DNA of 47,515 nucleotides from Anaerolineaceae bacterium. GTDB taxonomy: Bacteria > Chloroflexota > Anaerolineae > Anaerolineales > Villigracilaceae. Shown here one piece after another: positions 7,611 through 15,547 of this stretch (the stretch's first letter is position 1; each line of letters begins with the position of its first letter). The stretch is taken from NCBI GenBank assembly GCA_003598975.1, contig QZIJ01000041.1, positions 1 through 47,515 on the forward strand. The letters are read 5' to 3'. Under the pieces are notes generated by a model, which worked only from the letters and a program-made list of their open reading frames with translations, did no database searches and was not told where the DNA came from. The position numbers and the translations under genes are program-made.

Positions 7611-7642
7611 GATTTGTGTAATTCTTTTACAACTGCGAACGA

Positions 7643-8578
7643 TCAACCCCCGATCGTCGCCTTGATCACTTTATAGCCTTCCGCTTCAAACGCCGAAGCG
7701 ATCTTGTCCTGGAGTTCCACCCCTGGCGTCAGGGAGATCATGTAGCCGCCGCGGCCTCCGCCTGTCACCTTCGCACCCCAGGCTCCACGCTCCAAAGCAT
7801 CCTTGCACATCTTGTCCAGAATCTCGTGCGAGTACTCCATCTCGGCCAGGAGTTGGTGATTGGTCACCATGACTTCCCCGACCTTCTTCAGATCGCCTGC
7901 TTCCAGCGCCGTTTTCATTTCACGTCCCTGGTCTGTGATAGCCTGCATACGCGAAGCGAAGAGTGCGGGATTTTCCTTTTTCTGCCGCTCGCTGAACTCA
8001 TCGAGAAGGGCGGTGTTGGCGGTGATGCCGCTATTGGCCAAGACAATTTCAAACGGCTTCGGGGTCTTGATCTTTTCGAAATTCTGCTTTCCATCCTTTA
8101 GCCAGAAACGCAGAAGTCCGCCGTACGTGGAGGCGGTATTGTCCACGCCGCTGGCGATTCCGTGATAGGGAAATTCTCCCTGCCAGGCCACGTGGTTGAT
8201 TTGTTCAATCGTGTATCCTAACTTGAATTCCTCGTTCAAGGCCCGCGCCAGCGAAACACAACTGGCCGCGCTGGCACCCACACCACTCCCCGCGAGCAGG
8301 TCCCCGCCGACAGTGATCTTGATGGGATTCTTTTTGACGTCAATGTTCATGACTTCGAGAACACGGTTGATGGAGCCAACCTGCTGTTCCTTTTTCTTTT
8401 CCTTATAACCTGGGACCTCGATGCGATTGTCTTCCAGAATCCACCCTTCGCCTGTCGCGAGACGTTCGACGGTTGTCTCCGTTTCGTAGGAAATTGCCGA
8501 AACGATCGCGGGGACTTCTTCCAAAACGAATTGGTCCCCAATCAAAATAGTCTTACCAAAACCCGTGCCTTTACCCAT
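7643..8578 (-). CDS. GHMP-family kinase, mevalonate-kinase-like
   Basis: A 311-residue kinase of the galactokinase-homoserine-mevalonate-phosphomevalonate superfamily. The ATP-binding motif is GGDLLAGSGVGASAA (91-105) and the C-terminal motif 3 is KVTGGGRGGYM (about 270-280). The N-terminus reads GFGKTILIGDQFVL where classical mevalonate kinases have GK..L.GEH, so the substrate-side signature is altered and the true substrate may be mevalonate, a phosphorylated mevalonate or a sugar. AAGGAGAATCC just before the ATG at 8578 decides the start over an upstream in-frame TTG. The gene begins 8 nt inside the end of the DHH gene, so the two are translationally coupled. No other mevalonate-pathway gene is in the window. 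Confidence 0.8.
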   Translation of the reverse strand: MGKGTGFGKTILIGDQFVLEEVPAIVSAISYETETTVERLATGEGWILEDNRIEVPGYKEKKKEQQVGSINRVLEVMNIDVKKNPIKITVGGDLLAGSGVGASAASCVSLARALNEEFKLGYTIEQINHVAWQGEFPYHGIASGVDNTASTYGGLLRFWLKDGKQNFEKIKTPKPFEIVLANSGITANTALLDEFSERQKKENPALFASRMQAITDQGREMKTALEAGDLKKVGEVMVTNHQLLAEMEYSHEILDKMCKDALERGAWGAKVTGGGRGGYMISLTPGVELQDKIASAFEAEGYKVIKATIGG

Positions 8579-9788
8579 TGGATTCTCCTTGAATGATTTT
8601 TTCCATCTCTTCGATGAGTCGTTCTTCTTTGCCAATTGCCACGGTCGTGGCCGCTGTCAGGCTGTGACAGGCATCCGAAAATCCGCCCAGCCTGTTCGTC
8701 GCTTCGGGAAGCAGGATATTAAGTCCCATGACGCGCCCTGCTCGAATCTCCCCTTCCATGAAGGGGGATACCCGCATGGAAATCTTGACCTCGTTGAACT
8801 TGATTGCTCCAAACCCAGGGATTTCGTCAGGGATGATTTGGAATCCCGCCAGATATTTATTGGGGTCGATCAACTTCGTCTCCCGAATCACGTCGCAAAA
8901 CGCCCCGATCATCTTCACACCCATCGGGAAGAAACGGTTCTCCACATGGAACCACTGGATGTGAGTCGCCTGTTTCCATCCACCCGCCTGAAGCCGCGTG
9001 ATTTCTTCATCAAAGATCTTCTTGCGAGTAGCCTTTAATTCCTCCACCATCTTATCGGACTCGGGTGAAACGCCCTCGAGACAGACTTTGACGCCCATAT
9101 CGGGTCCATTGTGGTAATACCCGACACCTCCCAACAGGTCGAGATAATCACCGAATTCGAGAACGGGAATTTCGCCCGTTGAAGTTTTCAACCAATATTG
9201 CTCGCCTTTTTCGACTTGCTTGATCGCGAACTTTTCTTGTTCGACGGCTTCCAGTGCCGCATCCCGATTCTGACTGACGAGGCGTCCGTCCACGAAGAAA
9301 CCGTCCGCCACCGCGCCGACAGCGGCAATCGAAGCCAGATCGTGGTTGATCGGGTCCATCGTCACCGCGAAGAGATAGCAGGTGGTGGAGCCTGAGATGT
9401 CGCGGTCCCCTTTCAGTCCGAAAAGATCGGGATCAAGGTTGTGGACTTTTGGGTCGGTGGAAGCCTCCGCGACGTGGTGATCCAAAATCAGCGTTAGATT
9501 CCTGCCCTTGTTCAGTTCGGAGATCATCGGCGCGATGCGTCCTGCGAAATCGGCAAAGACGATGATGCGGCCCTCCTGCTCGTAGACCTTCCTCAGCACG
9601 GCAGGGTAAGGCTTTTCCAAACAGAAGCGACGAACCTGATAACCCTGCCTCTCGAATGCGCGGGTCAGGATGGCGCCTGAGGTGATCCCGTCTGCATCGT
9701 TATGATGAAAGATTTGTATGGATTTATCAGGCCAGTGCTTTAATTCCCGAATGGCCTCTTCCATTGCAGAAAACCATTTGTTCAGCAT
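8571..9788 (-). CDS. DHH-family phosphoesterase (RecJ/Orn-like)
   Basis: A 405-residue protein with the four DHH motifs: HHNDADG (D31, D33), VFADF (D80), DHH (103-105) and GAVADG (D162). These bind two metal ions and hydrolyse phosphodiesters in RecJ exonucleases, nanoRNases and cyclic-dinucleotide phosphodiesterases. The C-terminal half is a divergent DHHA1-like region ending in GGFSDACHSLTAATTVAIG. It lacks the OB domain of full RecJ and resembles archaeal-type standalone DHH proteins, so nanoRNA or nucleotide cleavage is more likely than recombinational repair. AAGGAGAATT before the ATG at 9788 fixes the start. It is the first gene of a pair with the GHMP kinase. Confidence 0.85.
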   Translation of the reverse strand: MLNKWFSAMEEAIRELKHWPDKSIQIFHHNDADGITSGAILTRAFERQGYQVRRFCLEKPYPAVLRKVYEQEGRIIVFADFAGRIAPMISELNKGRNLTLILDHHVAEASTDPKVHNLDPDLFGLKGDRDISGSTTCYLFAVTMDPINHDLASIAAVGAVADGFFVDGRLVSQNRDAALEAVEQEKFAIKQVEKGEQYWLKTSTGEIPVLEFGDYLDLLGGVGYYHNGPDMGVKVCLEGVSPESDKMVEELKATRKKIFDEEITRLQAGGWKQATHIQWFHVENRFFPMGVKMIGAFCDVIRETKLIDPNKYLAGFQIIPDEIPGFGAIKFNEVKISMRVSPFMEGEIRAGRVMGLNILLPEATNRLGGFSDACHSLTAATTVAIGKEERLIEEMEKIIQGESNG

Positions 9789-9883
9789 AATTCTCCTTAT
9801 GATTGCGTATTCTATCACGGAAGAATTTCAACGGAACAGCGTCCAAATCAAGGCGGTGGCGAAGAAAATGTCGTCCCGCCTCG

Positions 9884-9912
9884 TTGACAAGGGTGTTGTC
9901 TCTGCGTATGAT
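9884..9912 (+). promoter_or_regulatory. Sigma70-type promoter for the HAD phosphatase
   Basis: TTGACA (9884-9889), a 17-bp spacer and TATGAT (9907-9912) make the best canonical promoter I found in the window. It points to the gene at 10013 and predicts a leader of about 94 nt. Confidence 0.75.
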
Positions 9913-9919
9913 TGAACGC

Positions 9920-9983
9920 GCCTGTCGGATGGTTGCTGCGCCACATCATCAGCAGGTGGAGTCTTCTCCGTGACTCGACAGGC
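9920..9983 (+). ncRNA. Foldable 5' leader of the HAD phosphatase mRNA (candidate)
   Basis: An 8-bp closing stem, GCCTGTCG (9920-9927) with CGACAGGC (9976-9983), encloses a TGCTG/CAGCA hairpin and a GGAG/CTCC hairpin, giving a three-way-junction shape right after the promoter at 9884. No known riboswitch signature is recognised. It could be a regulatory element or a chance fold. Confidence 0.35.
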
Positions 9984-10012
9984 AAAACCAAACACTCCGA
10001 AAATAGGTTTCC

Positions 10013-10819
10013 ATGATGACAAACATCGAAAATTTGAGTTCGGTTCGCGGCTTCCTGCTGGATATGGATGGCACTTTCTACCTGAGTGATCGCCTGCTGG
10101 AGGGCGCTTTACGCTTTATTGATCTCTTGCGCGAGCAAAAGAAAGAATTTCTTTTCCTCACCAACAACTCATCCAAACATCGCCGCCAGTATGCTGAAAA
10201 GATCACGCAGTTGGGGCTCCCCCTCCCCGAGGAATTGGTGCTGACTTCGGGAGAAGCGACCGCGCTCAATCTGCAAAAACAGAAGCCAGGGGCTAGACTC
10301 TACGTGGTTGGCACGCCGTCTCTAGAAGAGGAGTTCCGTCAACATGGTTTCCAACTCGTAGCAGAGAAACCTGACTTTCTGGTGCTGGGTTTCGACACGA
10401 CCCTGACATATCAAAAACTTTGGAAATTGTGTGATTTTGTGCGGGAGGGCGCACCATACATTGCGACTCACCCCGATTTCAACTGCCCCACAGAAACGGG
10501 CTGGATGCCAGATGTCGGCGCGATGATCGCCTTTGTCAATGCTGCGACGGGCAGGGAACCAGACCTGGTGGTCGGCAAACCAAACCGCCTCATCGTGGAC
10601 GCGGCGGCCGCCAAGATGAAACTACCGGTCAACCAGTTGGCAATGATCGGCGACCGTCTATACACGGATATTGCGCTTGGTCAATCCAGCGGGATTATTA
10701 CCGTGCTGGTTCTGAGCGGTGAAACAAAAATCGAAGATTTAAAAGACTCCCCCTTTCAACCGGATTACACATTCCAAAACCTGGCTGGCGTAGCAGATTG
10801 GCTGGAGAAGAACGGATAA
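10013..10819 (+). CDS. HAD-superfamily phosphatase, NagD/HAD-IIA type
   Basis: A 268-residue cytoplasmic phosphatase. Motif I is LLDMDGT (nucleophile D17, acid D19), motif II is FLTNNSS, the Lys of motif III lies in VVGKPN, and motif IV is MIGDRLYTDI. The C2-type cap between motifs II and III is characteristic of HAD-IIA enzymes, which dephosphorylate sugar phosphates, nucleotides, glycerol phosphate or p-nitrophenyl phosphate; the natural substrate is unknown. Two adjacent ATG codons begin the frame and I take the first. It has its own promoter and a structured leader. It converges on the AAA ATPase gene with a 41-nt gap and no clear terminator. Confidence 0.9.
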   Translation: MMTNIENLSSVRGFLLDMDGTFYLSDRLLEGALRFIDLLREQKKEFLFLTNNSSKHRRQYAEKITQLGLPLPEELVLTSGEATALNLQKQKPGARLYVVGTPSLEEEFRQHGFQLVAEKPDFLVLGFDTTLTYQKLWKLCDFVREGAPYIATHPDFNCPTETGWMPDVGAMIAFVNAATGREPDLVVGKPNRLIVDAAAAKMKLPVNQLAMIGDRLYTDIALGQSSGIITVLVLSGETKIEDLKDSPFQPDYTFQNLAGVADWLEKNG

Positions 10820-10860
10820 TCCTTTTTCGGCACTCTGTGCAAGAGACAACTCGTCCTGTT

Positions 10861-12189
10861 CTACAAATCCACAAAGTAGGCCTGCGCGGCGCGGTCGAGC
10901 ATTTCGCGCGTCATGGCAGGCTCGACGGAAAGATAGGATGCGATATCCAGGATTTGGTCGCACAGGTCGCGCGGATGCGAGGCGCGTAGTTTGCGGTTAC
11001 GTTTCACATACCATTCCTGCAACAAGTAGGCCAGCCCCTGATCATTGTAGGGAATCTTTTTATCTGCCGCGACGCGCTTGAAGATTTCGCGATACTCGTC
11101 GTAGGAGGGATCGCCAATCTCGATTTTGTGGCGCAGGCGGCGCAGGAAAGCCTCGTCCACCAAGTCTTTTGGCGGCAGGTTGGTGGAGAAGACCACCAGC
11201 ACGTCGAAGGGAATCTCGAATTTGCGCCCCGTGTGGAGGGTCATATAGTCCACGCGGTTTTCGAGCGGGACGATCCAACGGTTGAGCAGGTCGCGCGGAC
11301 GGACCTGCTGGCGGCCAAAGTCGTCAATGAGGAGGATGCCGCCGTTGGCTTTCACCTGGAACGGCGCTTCGTAGAATTTATGCGTGTCGTCGAAGACAAG
11401 GTCCAAGCCTTCGAGGGTCAACTCACCGCCGACAACGATGAACGGACGGCGGATTTTGATCCAGCGTGGGTCGCGCCGCGTAGACGGACGCAGGCCTCCC
11501 GTTGAGCCTGAAACGGATTCCGATTCGGGCGCGGCGCGGTGGCTGACGGCATCGTAGAGTTTGATCACCTGCCCGTCGAGATAGATCGCGAAGGGAATGT
11601 ACATCGTCTGCGCGAGGGCAAGATTGCCGAAGGCGCGGGCGATGCTAGTCTTGCCGTTACCGGGAGGGCCATAAAGGAAAATGGATGTGCCAGAGTTGAG
11701 GGCGGGGCCCAACCGCTGGAAGGACGCCTCGGAAATGACCAGTTGCGAGAGAATCTGGCGCATCGTCCGCGTGGTGACGGTGAGCCGTCCGCTTTTTTGC
11801 CGTCGGATGGATTCGTTGTAGATGTCGAAGGGCACGGGCGCGGGCCCCGCGTATTGGCTGCGCTCGAGCGCTTCGCGGGCGCGGGCAATGCCTGCGCCAG
11901 TGATGGCATACGTGTACGCGCCCTCGCCCAGTCCGCCTTGCGAGGATTTGACCTCGATCAGTTTATCCGCTTTGAGCGCTTGAAGAATCGTATCAGTGAT
12001 GCCCGCAAAAGGCAGGGCGATCTCCTCCGCGATCTTGAAACCGTTCATATAGCCCTGAAAATACAGAATTTTCAGGGCTAAATCCTGCAACCACAAGGGT
12101 GACAGGCCGGTATCATCCACGCTGTTAAGCGTGGAAGGATAAAAAGGTGTAGATGAGGTTGTGGATTCGCCTGGGCGTGAGATGGTCAT
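10861..12189 (-). CDS. AAA ATPase with N-terminal winged helix
   Basis: A 442-residue protein. Residues about 25-115 form a winged-helix-like segment (LALKILYFQGYMNGFKIAEE). The AAA domain has Walker A GPPGNGKT (174-181), Walker B ILLIDD (285-290), sensor-1 Asn in FSTN (N337) and the arginine-finger strand FLRRLRH (348-354). About 60 residues between the Walker motifs carry a Ser/Gly-rich loop (about 215-240) that is probably a surface insertion. It is most like MoxR/RarA-type or dynein-related bacterial AAA proteins of unknown client, and a gas-vesicle or secretion role cannot be claimed. GGGAGG six nt before the ATG at 12189 gives a strong start. It stands alone, divergent from the GT2 gene. 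Confidence 0.85.
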   Translation of the reverse strand: MTISRPGESTTSSTPFYPSTLNSVDDTGLSPLWLQDLALKILYFQGYMNGFKIAEEIALPFAGITDTILQALKADKLIEVKSSQGGLGEGAYTYAITGAGIARAREALERSQYAGPAPVPFDIYNESIRRQKSGRLTVTTRTMRQILSQLVISEASFQRLGPALNSGTSIFLYGPPGNGKTSIARAFGNLALAQTMYIPFAIYLDGQVIKLYDAVSHRAAPESESVSGSTGGLRPSTRRDPRWIKIRRPFIVVGGELTLEGLDLVFDDTHKFYEAPFQVKANGGILLIDDFGRQQVRPRDLLNRWIVPLENRVDYMTLHTGRKFEIPFDVLVVFSTNLPPKDLVDEAFLRRLRHKIEIGDPSYDEYREIFKRVAADKKIPYNDQGLAYLLQEWYVKRNRKLRASHPRDLCDQILDIASYLSVEPAMTREMLDRAAQAYFVDL

Positions 12190-12253
12190 AGCGGCCTCCC
12201 GGAGCGGGATGGATTCAGTAACATGGCGATTATAGCATCAATGCAATTTCGTT

Positions 12254-12259
12254 TATAAT
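12254..12259 (+). promoter_or_regulatory. TATAAT box 7 nt before the GT2 ATG
   Basis: A perfect TATAAT followed by TCCCGCC and the ATG at 12267. No Shine-Dalgarno sequence fits in the gap, so a leaderless mRNA is predicted. No strong -35 is visible. Confidence 0.55.
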
Positions 12260-12266
12260 TCCCGCC

Positions 12267-12950
12267 ATGAAACTATCAGTCATCATCCCTGTATTCAATG
12301 AAATTGGAAATATAGAAGAAATTCTCAAACGGGTAAAAGCCACCAAAAAAGCCGAAGAAATCGTCGTGGTGGATGACGGCTCACGGGACGGAACGCGCGA
12401 CCTCCTTAAGAAACTGGACGGCAAGGAAAAGGTGCGCGTGATCCTGCACGAGAAAAATCAGGGAAAGGGCGCGGCGGTTCGCACGGGATTGGACGCGGCC
12501 ACGGGCGAAATCATCCTCATCCAGGATGCCGACCTCGAATACGACCCGCGCGACTATCCAATCCTGCTCCAGCCCCTCGAAGAAGGCATCGCGGACGTGG
12601 TGTACGGTTCCCGCTTCCTCGGTGGGCCGCGTCGGGTGACGATGTACTGGCACATGATCGCCAACAAATTACTGACATTCATGACCAACATCCTGTACGA
12701 CACCATCCTAAGCGACATGGAAACCGGCTACAAGGTTTTCCGCCGCAAAGTGGTGGAGGGGATGAAGTTGCACGCCAAACGCTTCGACTTCGAGCCGGAG
12801 TTCACTGCCAAAGTGCTGAAACGTCACTACCGCATCTACGAAGTGCCGATCTCGTTCAATCCACGCGATTATTCACAGGGAAAGAAGATCAAGTTGAGGG
12901 ACGCGTTCGAAGCGGTGTGGACGCTGTTGAAATACAGGTTTGTGGATTAA
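12267..12950 (+). CDS. Family 2 glycosyltransferase, dolichyl/polyprenyl-phosphate mannosyltransferase-like
   Basis: A 227-residue GT-A enzyme. LSVIIPVFNEIGNIEEIL begins the nucleotide-sugar domain, VVVDDGSRDGT binds the nucleotide, QDADLEYDP (DAD 87-89) is the metal-binding motif, and ETGYKVFRR with FDFEPE follow the DPM1 / DPG synthase pattern. Such enzymes move a sugar from NDP-sugar to polyprenyl phosphate for cell-surface glycans. There are no membrane helices, so it is soluble or peripheral, like the short DPM1 form. The product could feed the PMT_2-like transferase at 43.2-45.2 kb, but that link is inference. Transcription ends at a strong hairpin 4 nt past the stop. Confidence 0.9.
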   Translation: MKLSVIIPVFNEIGNIEEILKRVKATKKAEEIVVVDDGSRDGTRDLLKKLDGKEKVRVILHEKNQGKGAAVRTGLDAATGEIILIQDADLEYDPRDYPILLQPLEEGIADVVYGSRFLGGPRRVTMYWHMIANKLLTFMTNILYDTILSDMETGYKVFRRKVVEGMKLHAKRFDFEPEFTAKVLKRHYRIYEVPISFNPRDYSQGKKIKLRDAFEAVWTLLKYRFVD

Positions 12951-12953
12951 ATT

Positions 12954-12990
12954 AGCCTCGGAAGTCTTGAAGACTTCCGAGGCTTTTTTT
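12954..12990 (+). terminator. Strong intrinsic terminator between convergent genes
   Basis: AGCCTCGGAAGTCTT (12954-12968) pairs perfectly with 12970-12984, followed by a 7-nt T-run (12984-12990). It terminates the glycosyltransferase mRNA and also lies directly after the stop of the converging CAP-LysM gene. Confidence 0.9.
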
Positions 12991-12997
12991 ACGCAAG

Positions 12998-14077
12998 TTA
13001 ATGCCTTCTCCTCCCCAATATTCCAAACCCAATCAGCAAAACAGCAAAACTGAAAATCAAAATTCCGATTGCCATTCCATTCTGTCGGACAAAATCGCCT
13101 GTTGTGACGGGAGATTGCGGCGCACCTGTGGAAATAGCCGTGTACGTCGCGATGGGCGTGACGATGAAATCATAAGCCACGTTCGCGGCAGGTAGTGTGG
13201 GCGTTAACGCCGCGTCGGGAGGAGGCTGGGTGGCTCCCTTCATCACGATCAATTTTTGCCCAGGGTAGATCACAGGCGTGGCGGGCAGGTTATTCAAGCG
13301 GCGGAGATCATCAATGGTTGTCCCATATTGAATCGCAATGCTCCACAGCGCCTGTCCATATTTCACTTCGTGGATCACTTCCCCGTTCGGAAGCGCGGTG
13401 GCGCGCGCGACGGGAATCGAATATTGCGGGAGCAGGCTGTTTTCCGCGTATTGAGTCGATTCGCCGTAACAGGCCGTCACCGTCATCGGGATGCCCGTCA
13501 GGATGCCCGCCGCCTCGTATTGCATCTGTCCGCTGGCCGTGCTGAGGGCAGTCTCGAGGACAACATACGTCTGGTCGCTGACCGCGACCGCCGCACCGAT
13601 GTCACTGCGATTGGGGTCAACCATCGTATCGGTGTGCGGTTCATCGCCCAGCCACATTCGGATGGCCTCCTCTGCTGTGTAGGCGGTCCCCCAGTTTTCG
13701 GAGCGATAGCCGTCGAGCGAGAGCGCACCCGCGAGGGGAAAGCCGCGGCGGAGCAGATCCTGGCCGAGGGTCATGCCGCAGGGACGTTCGTGTCCGATCG
13801 CTCCGTTCGACGCGGCGAGTGCGCTGGCCTGGTCTGCCGCGACCTGCATGAGAATGGAGTTGGTGGTGAGAATGTTCAGTCCGCGCGAGGCGCGCAGGTT
13901 GTTGACCGCGGCGATAATCTCGCCCGCTGTGGGGAGAGATGGCTGGGGAGTTTCGGTGGCAGAATCCTGCTCGGGCGGGGAAAATGCCGAAGAGGCCTCC
14001 GCCCGCGCGAGCGGGGAAAGACCGAGGAGTCCAATCAAGAGAAAGAGCATGGCGGAGAGAGTCCAAATGCGTTTCAT
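12998..14077 (-). CDS. Surface CAP-domain protein with LysM and C-terminal membrane anchor
   Basis: A 359-residue secreted protein. It has a signal peptide (1-26, ending in ARA) and a CAP/SCP-like domain (about 50-190) with VNNLRASRGLNILTTN, the helix MQVAADQASALA, GAIGHERP and SENWGTAYTAEEAI. A LysM domain (about 234-277: HEVKYGQALWSIAIQYGTT to IYPGQKLIV) follows, then a Thr/Pro linker, and one membrane helix near the C-terminus followed by RRRH. LysM binds peptidoglycan-like glycan; bacterial CAP domains have unclear biochemical roles. It is probably anchored in the membrane facing the wall. AGGAG precedes the ATG at 14077, and a second ATG lies one codon further upstream. Confidence 0.9.
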   Translation of the reverse strand: MKRIWTLSAMLFLLIGLLGLSPLARAEASSAFSPPEQDSATETPQPSLPTAGEIIAAVNNLRASRGLNILTTNSILMQVAADQASALAASNGAIGHERPCGMTLGQDLLRRGFPLAGALSLDGYRSENWGTAYTAEEAIRMWLGDEPHTDTMVDPNRSDIGAAVAVSDQTYVVLETALSTASGQMQYEAAGILTGIPMTVTACYGESTQYAENSLLPQYSIPVARATALPNGEVIHEVKYGQALWSIAIQYGTTIDDLRRLNNLPATPVIYPGQKLIVMKGATQPPPDAALTPTLPAANVAYDFIVTPIATYTAISTGAPQSPVTTGDFVRQNGMAIGILIFSFAVLLIGFGILGRRRH

Positions 14078-14148
14078 GTCATCTCCTGGTGATATGTTGC
14101 AATTGTACGCGAAAAATAACAGGGAAATTTTTTTTCTAATGCGCAGGT

Positions 14149-14154
14149 TATAAT
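14149..14154 (+). promoter_or_regulatory. TATAAT box 6 nt before the obg ATG
   Basis: A perfect TATAAT followed by GAACGC and the ATG at 14161. There is no Shine-Dalgarno sequence, and a T-rich run lies upstream. A leaderless obg mRNA is predicted. Confidence 0.6.
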
Positions 14155-14160
14155 GAACGC

Positions 14161-15429
14161 ATGTTCATAGACCAGGTTGAAATTTACGTTCGTTCAGGAA
14201 AAGGCGGCGACGGCATGATGCACTTCCGCCGCGAGAAGTATATGCCGCGCGGCGGTCCCGATGGCGGCGATGGCGGCAAGGGCGGCGACCTCATCTTTGA
14301 GGTGCGCGCCACGCTCAACACGCTTTCGGCGTTTCGTCCCAATCAAAAGTTTCAGGCGGAGGATGGGAAGAACGGCGGTTCGAATCAGAAATCGGGACGC
14401 GGCGGCGAGGACCTGGTGATTCCCGTCCCACCTGGGACGGCCATCTTCGACGCGGACACGCGCACGCTGGTCGGCGATCTGACGCAGGCGGGTCAACGCC
14501 TGACCGTTTGCCGCGGTGGCCGCGGCGGACGCGGCAACCAGCATTTCGCGACCTCGCGCAACCAGGCGCCGCGCATGGCCGAGAAGGGCGAGCCTTTTGA
14601 GGAGCGGCGACTCAAACTCGAATTGAAGTTGATCGCGGATATTGGCCTGGTCGGCCTGCCGAACGCGGGCAAGTCCACACTGCTCACCGCGTTGACGAAC
14701 GCGCGTCCGAAGATCGCGCCGTACCCATTCACGACGCTCGAACCGAATCTCGGCGTGGCGCAGATTGATGACGACACGAACGTCGTCCTCGCGGACATCC
14801 CAGGCCTGATCGAAGGCGCGGCAGACGGTGCAGGACTCGGCCACGACTTTTTACGTCACATCCAGCGGACGCGCGTTTTGATTCACCTGCTCGATGGACT
14901 CGGCGAAGACCCGCTGGCAGATTTCAGCCAGATCAATTCCGAGTTGGCATTATTCGACCCGAATCTCGCCAGGAAGCCGCAGATCGTGGCGCTGAATAAA
15001 ATTGACCAGCCCGAAGTTCAAGAACGTTTCGCCGATTTGAAAAAGAAATTCAAGAAACAAAAGGTCGAGTTGATGTCGGTTTCTGCGCTGGCACGGACGA
15101 ATACGCGCGACCTGTTGTTGAAGGCCGCACACAAACTCGCGGAAACGCCAACAATGGAAGAGGTGGAGCCGTCCCTGCCCGTCTACCGTCCGCAGGATGA
15201 TCCAAACCAGTTCGAGGTCAAGCGCGAGGGCGAAAACGAATGGCGCATCTCTGGCGCGGCCATCGAACGCTCCGCCAAAATGACCTACTGGCAACACGAA
15301 GGTTCGTTGCGTCGATTCCAAAAACTGATGGAAAAACTCGGCGTGGACGAGGCGCTCCGCCAGGCGGGAATCAAGGAGGGCGATACGGTTTATATTGGCG
15401 AGGAGTTTGAGTTGGAATGGCAGGAATAG
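14161..15429 (+). CDS. obg: Obg family ribosome-assembly GTPase
   Basis: A 422-residue GTPase acting in 50S subunit assembly and stress/(p)ppGpp responses. The N-terminal Obg fold is Gly-rich (MFIDQVEIYVRSGKGGDG through GGRGGRGNQHFAT). The G domain has G1 GLPNAGKST (165-173), G3 DIPGLIEGA (212-220) and G4 NKID (279-282). A C-terminal OCT domain (about 345-422) carries YRPQDDPNQFEV and VDEALRQAGIKEGDTVYIG. All are intact and the length is normal for OCT-containing Obg of high-GC and Chloroflexota-type bacteria. Translation seems to be leaderless from a TATAAT 6 nt upstream. It converges on the malic enzyme gene. Confidence 0.97.
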   Translation: MFIDQVEIYVRSGKGGDGMMHFRREKYMPRGGPDGGDGGKGGDLIFEVRATLNTLSAFRPNQKFQAEDGKNGGSNQKSGRGGEDLVIPVPPGTAIFDADTRTLVGDLTQAGQRLTVCRGGRGGRGNQHFATSRNQAPRMAEKGEPFEERRLKLELKLIADIGLVGLPNAGKSTLLTALTNARPKIAPYPFTTLEPNLGVAQIDDDTNVVLADIPGLIEGAADGAGLGHDFLRHIQRTRVLIHLLDGLGEDPLADFSQINSELALFDPNLARKPQIVALNKIDQPEVQERFADLKKKFKKQKVELMSVSALARTNTRDLLLKAAHKLAETPTMEEVEPSLPVYRPQDDPNQFEVKREGENEWRISGAAIERSAKMTYWQHEGSLRRFQKLMEKLGVDEALRQAGIKEGDTVYIGEEFELEWQE

Positions 15430-15487
15430 GTTGGTAATGGTGCTTGGTAATTTGATTGTTGAAAACTGGTCAACTTCATTTCCATGA

Positions 15488-15524
15488 CAAAAAGAACCTC
15501 GGAGACATTCATCTCCGAGGTTCT
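15488..15524 (-). terminator. Intrinsic terminator of the malic enzyme gene
   Basis: A perfect 13-bp stem (15493-15505 with 15512-15524) and a 6-nt loop are followed on the minus strand by TTTTTGTC. It lies 24 nt past the minus-strand stop at 15548. It may also stop readthrough from obg, but on the plus strand the T-tract is poor. Confidence 0.85.
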
Positions 15525-15547
15525 GCTTTCTGCTTTCAGGTTTCCGC

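Noticed and set aside
13256..14092. 278-codon plus-strand frame opposite the CAP-LysM gene
   Set aside because: Composition is Arg/Gly/Asp shadow sequence; the minus strand gives signal peptide, CAP and LysM domains.
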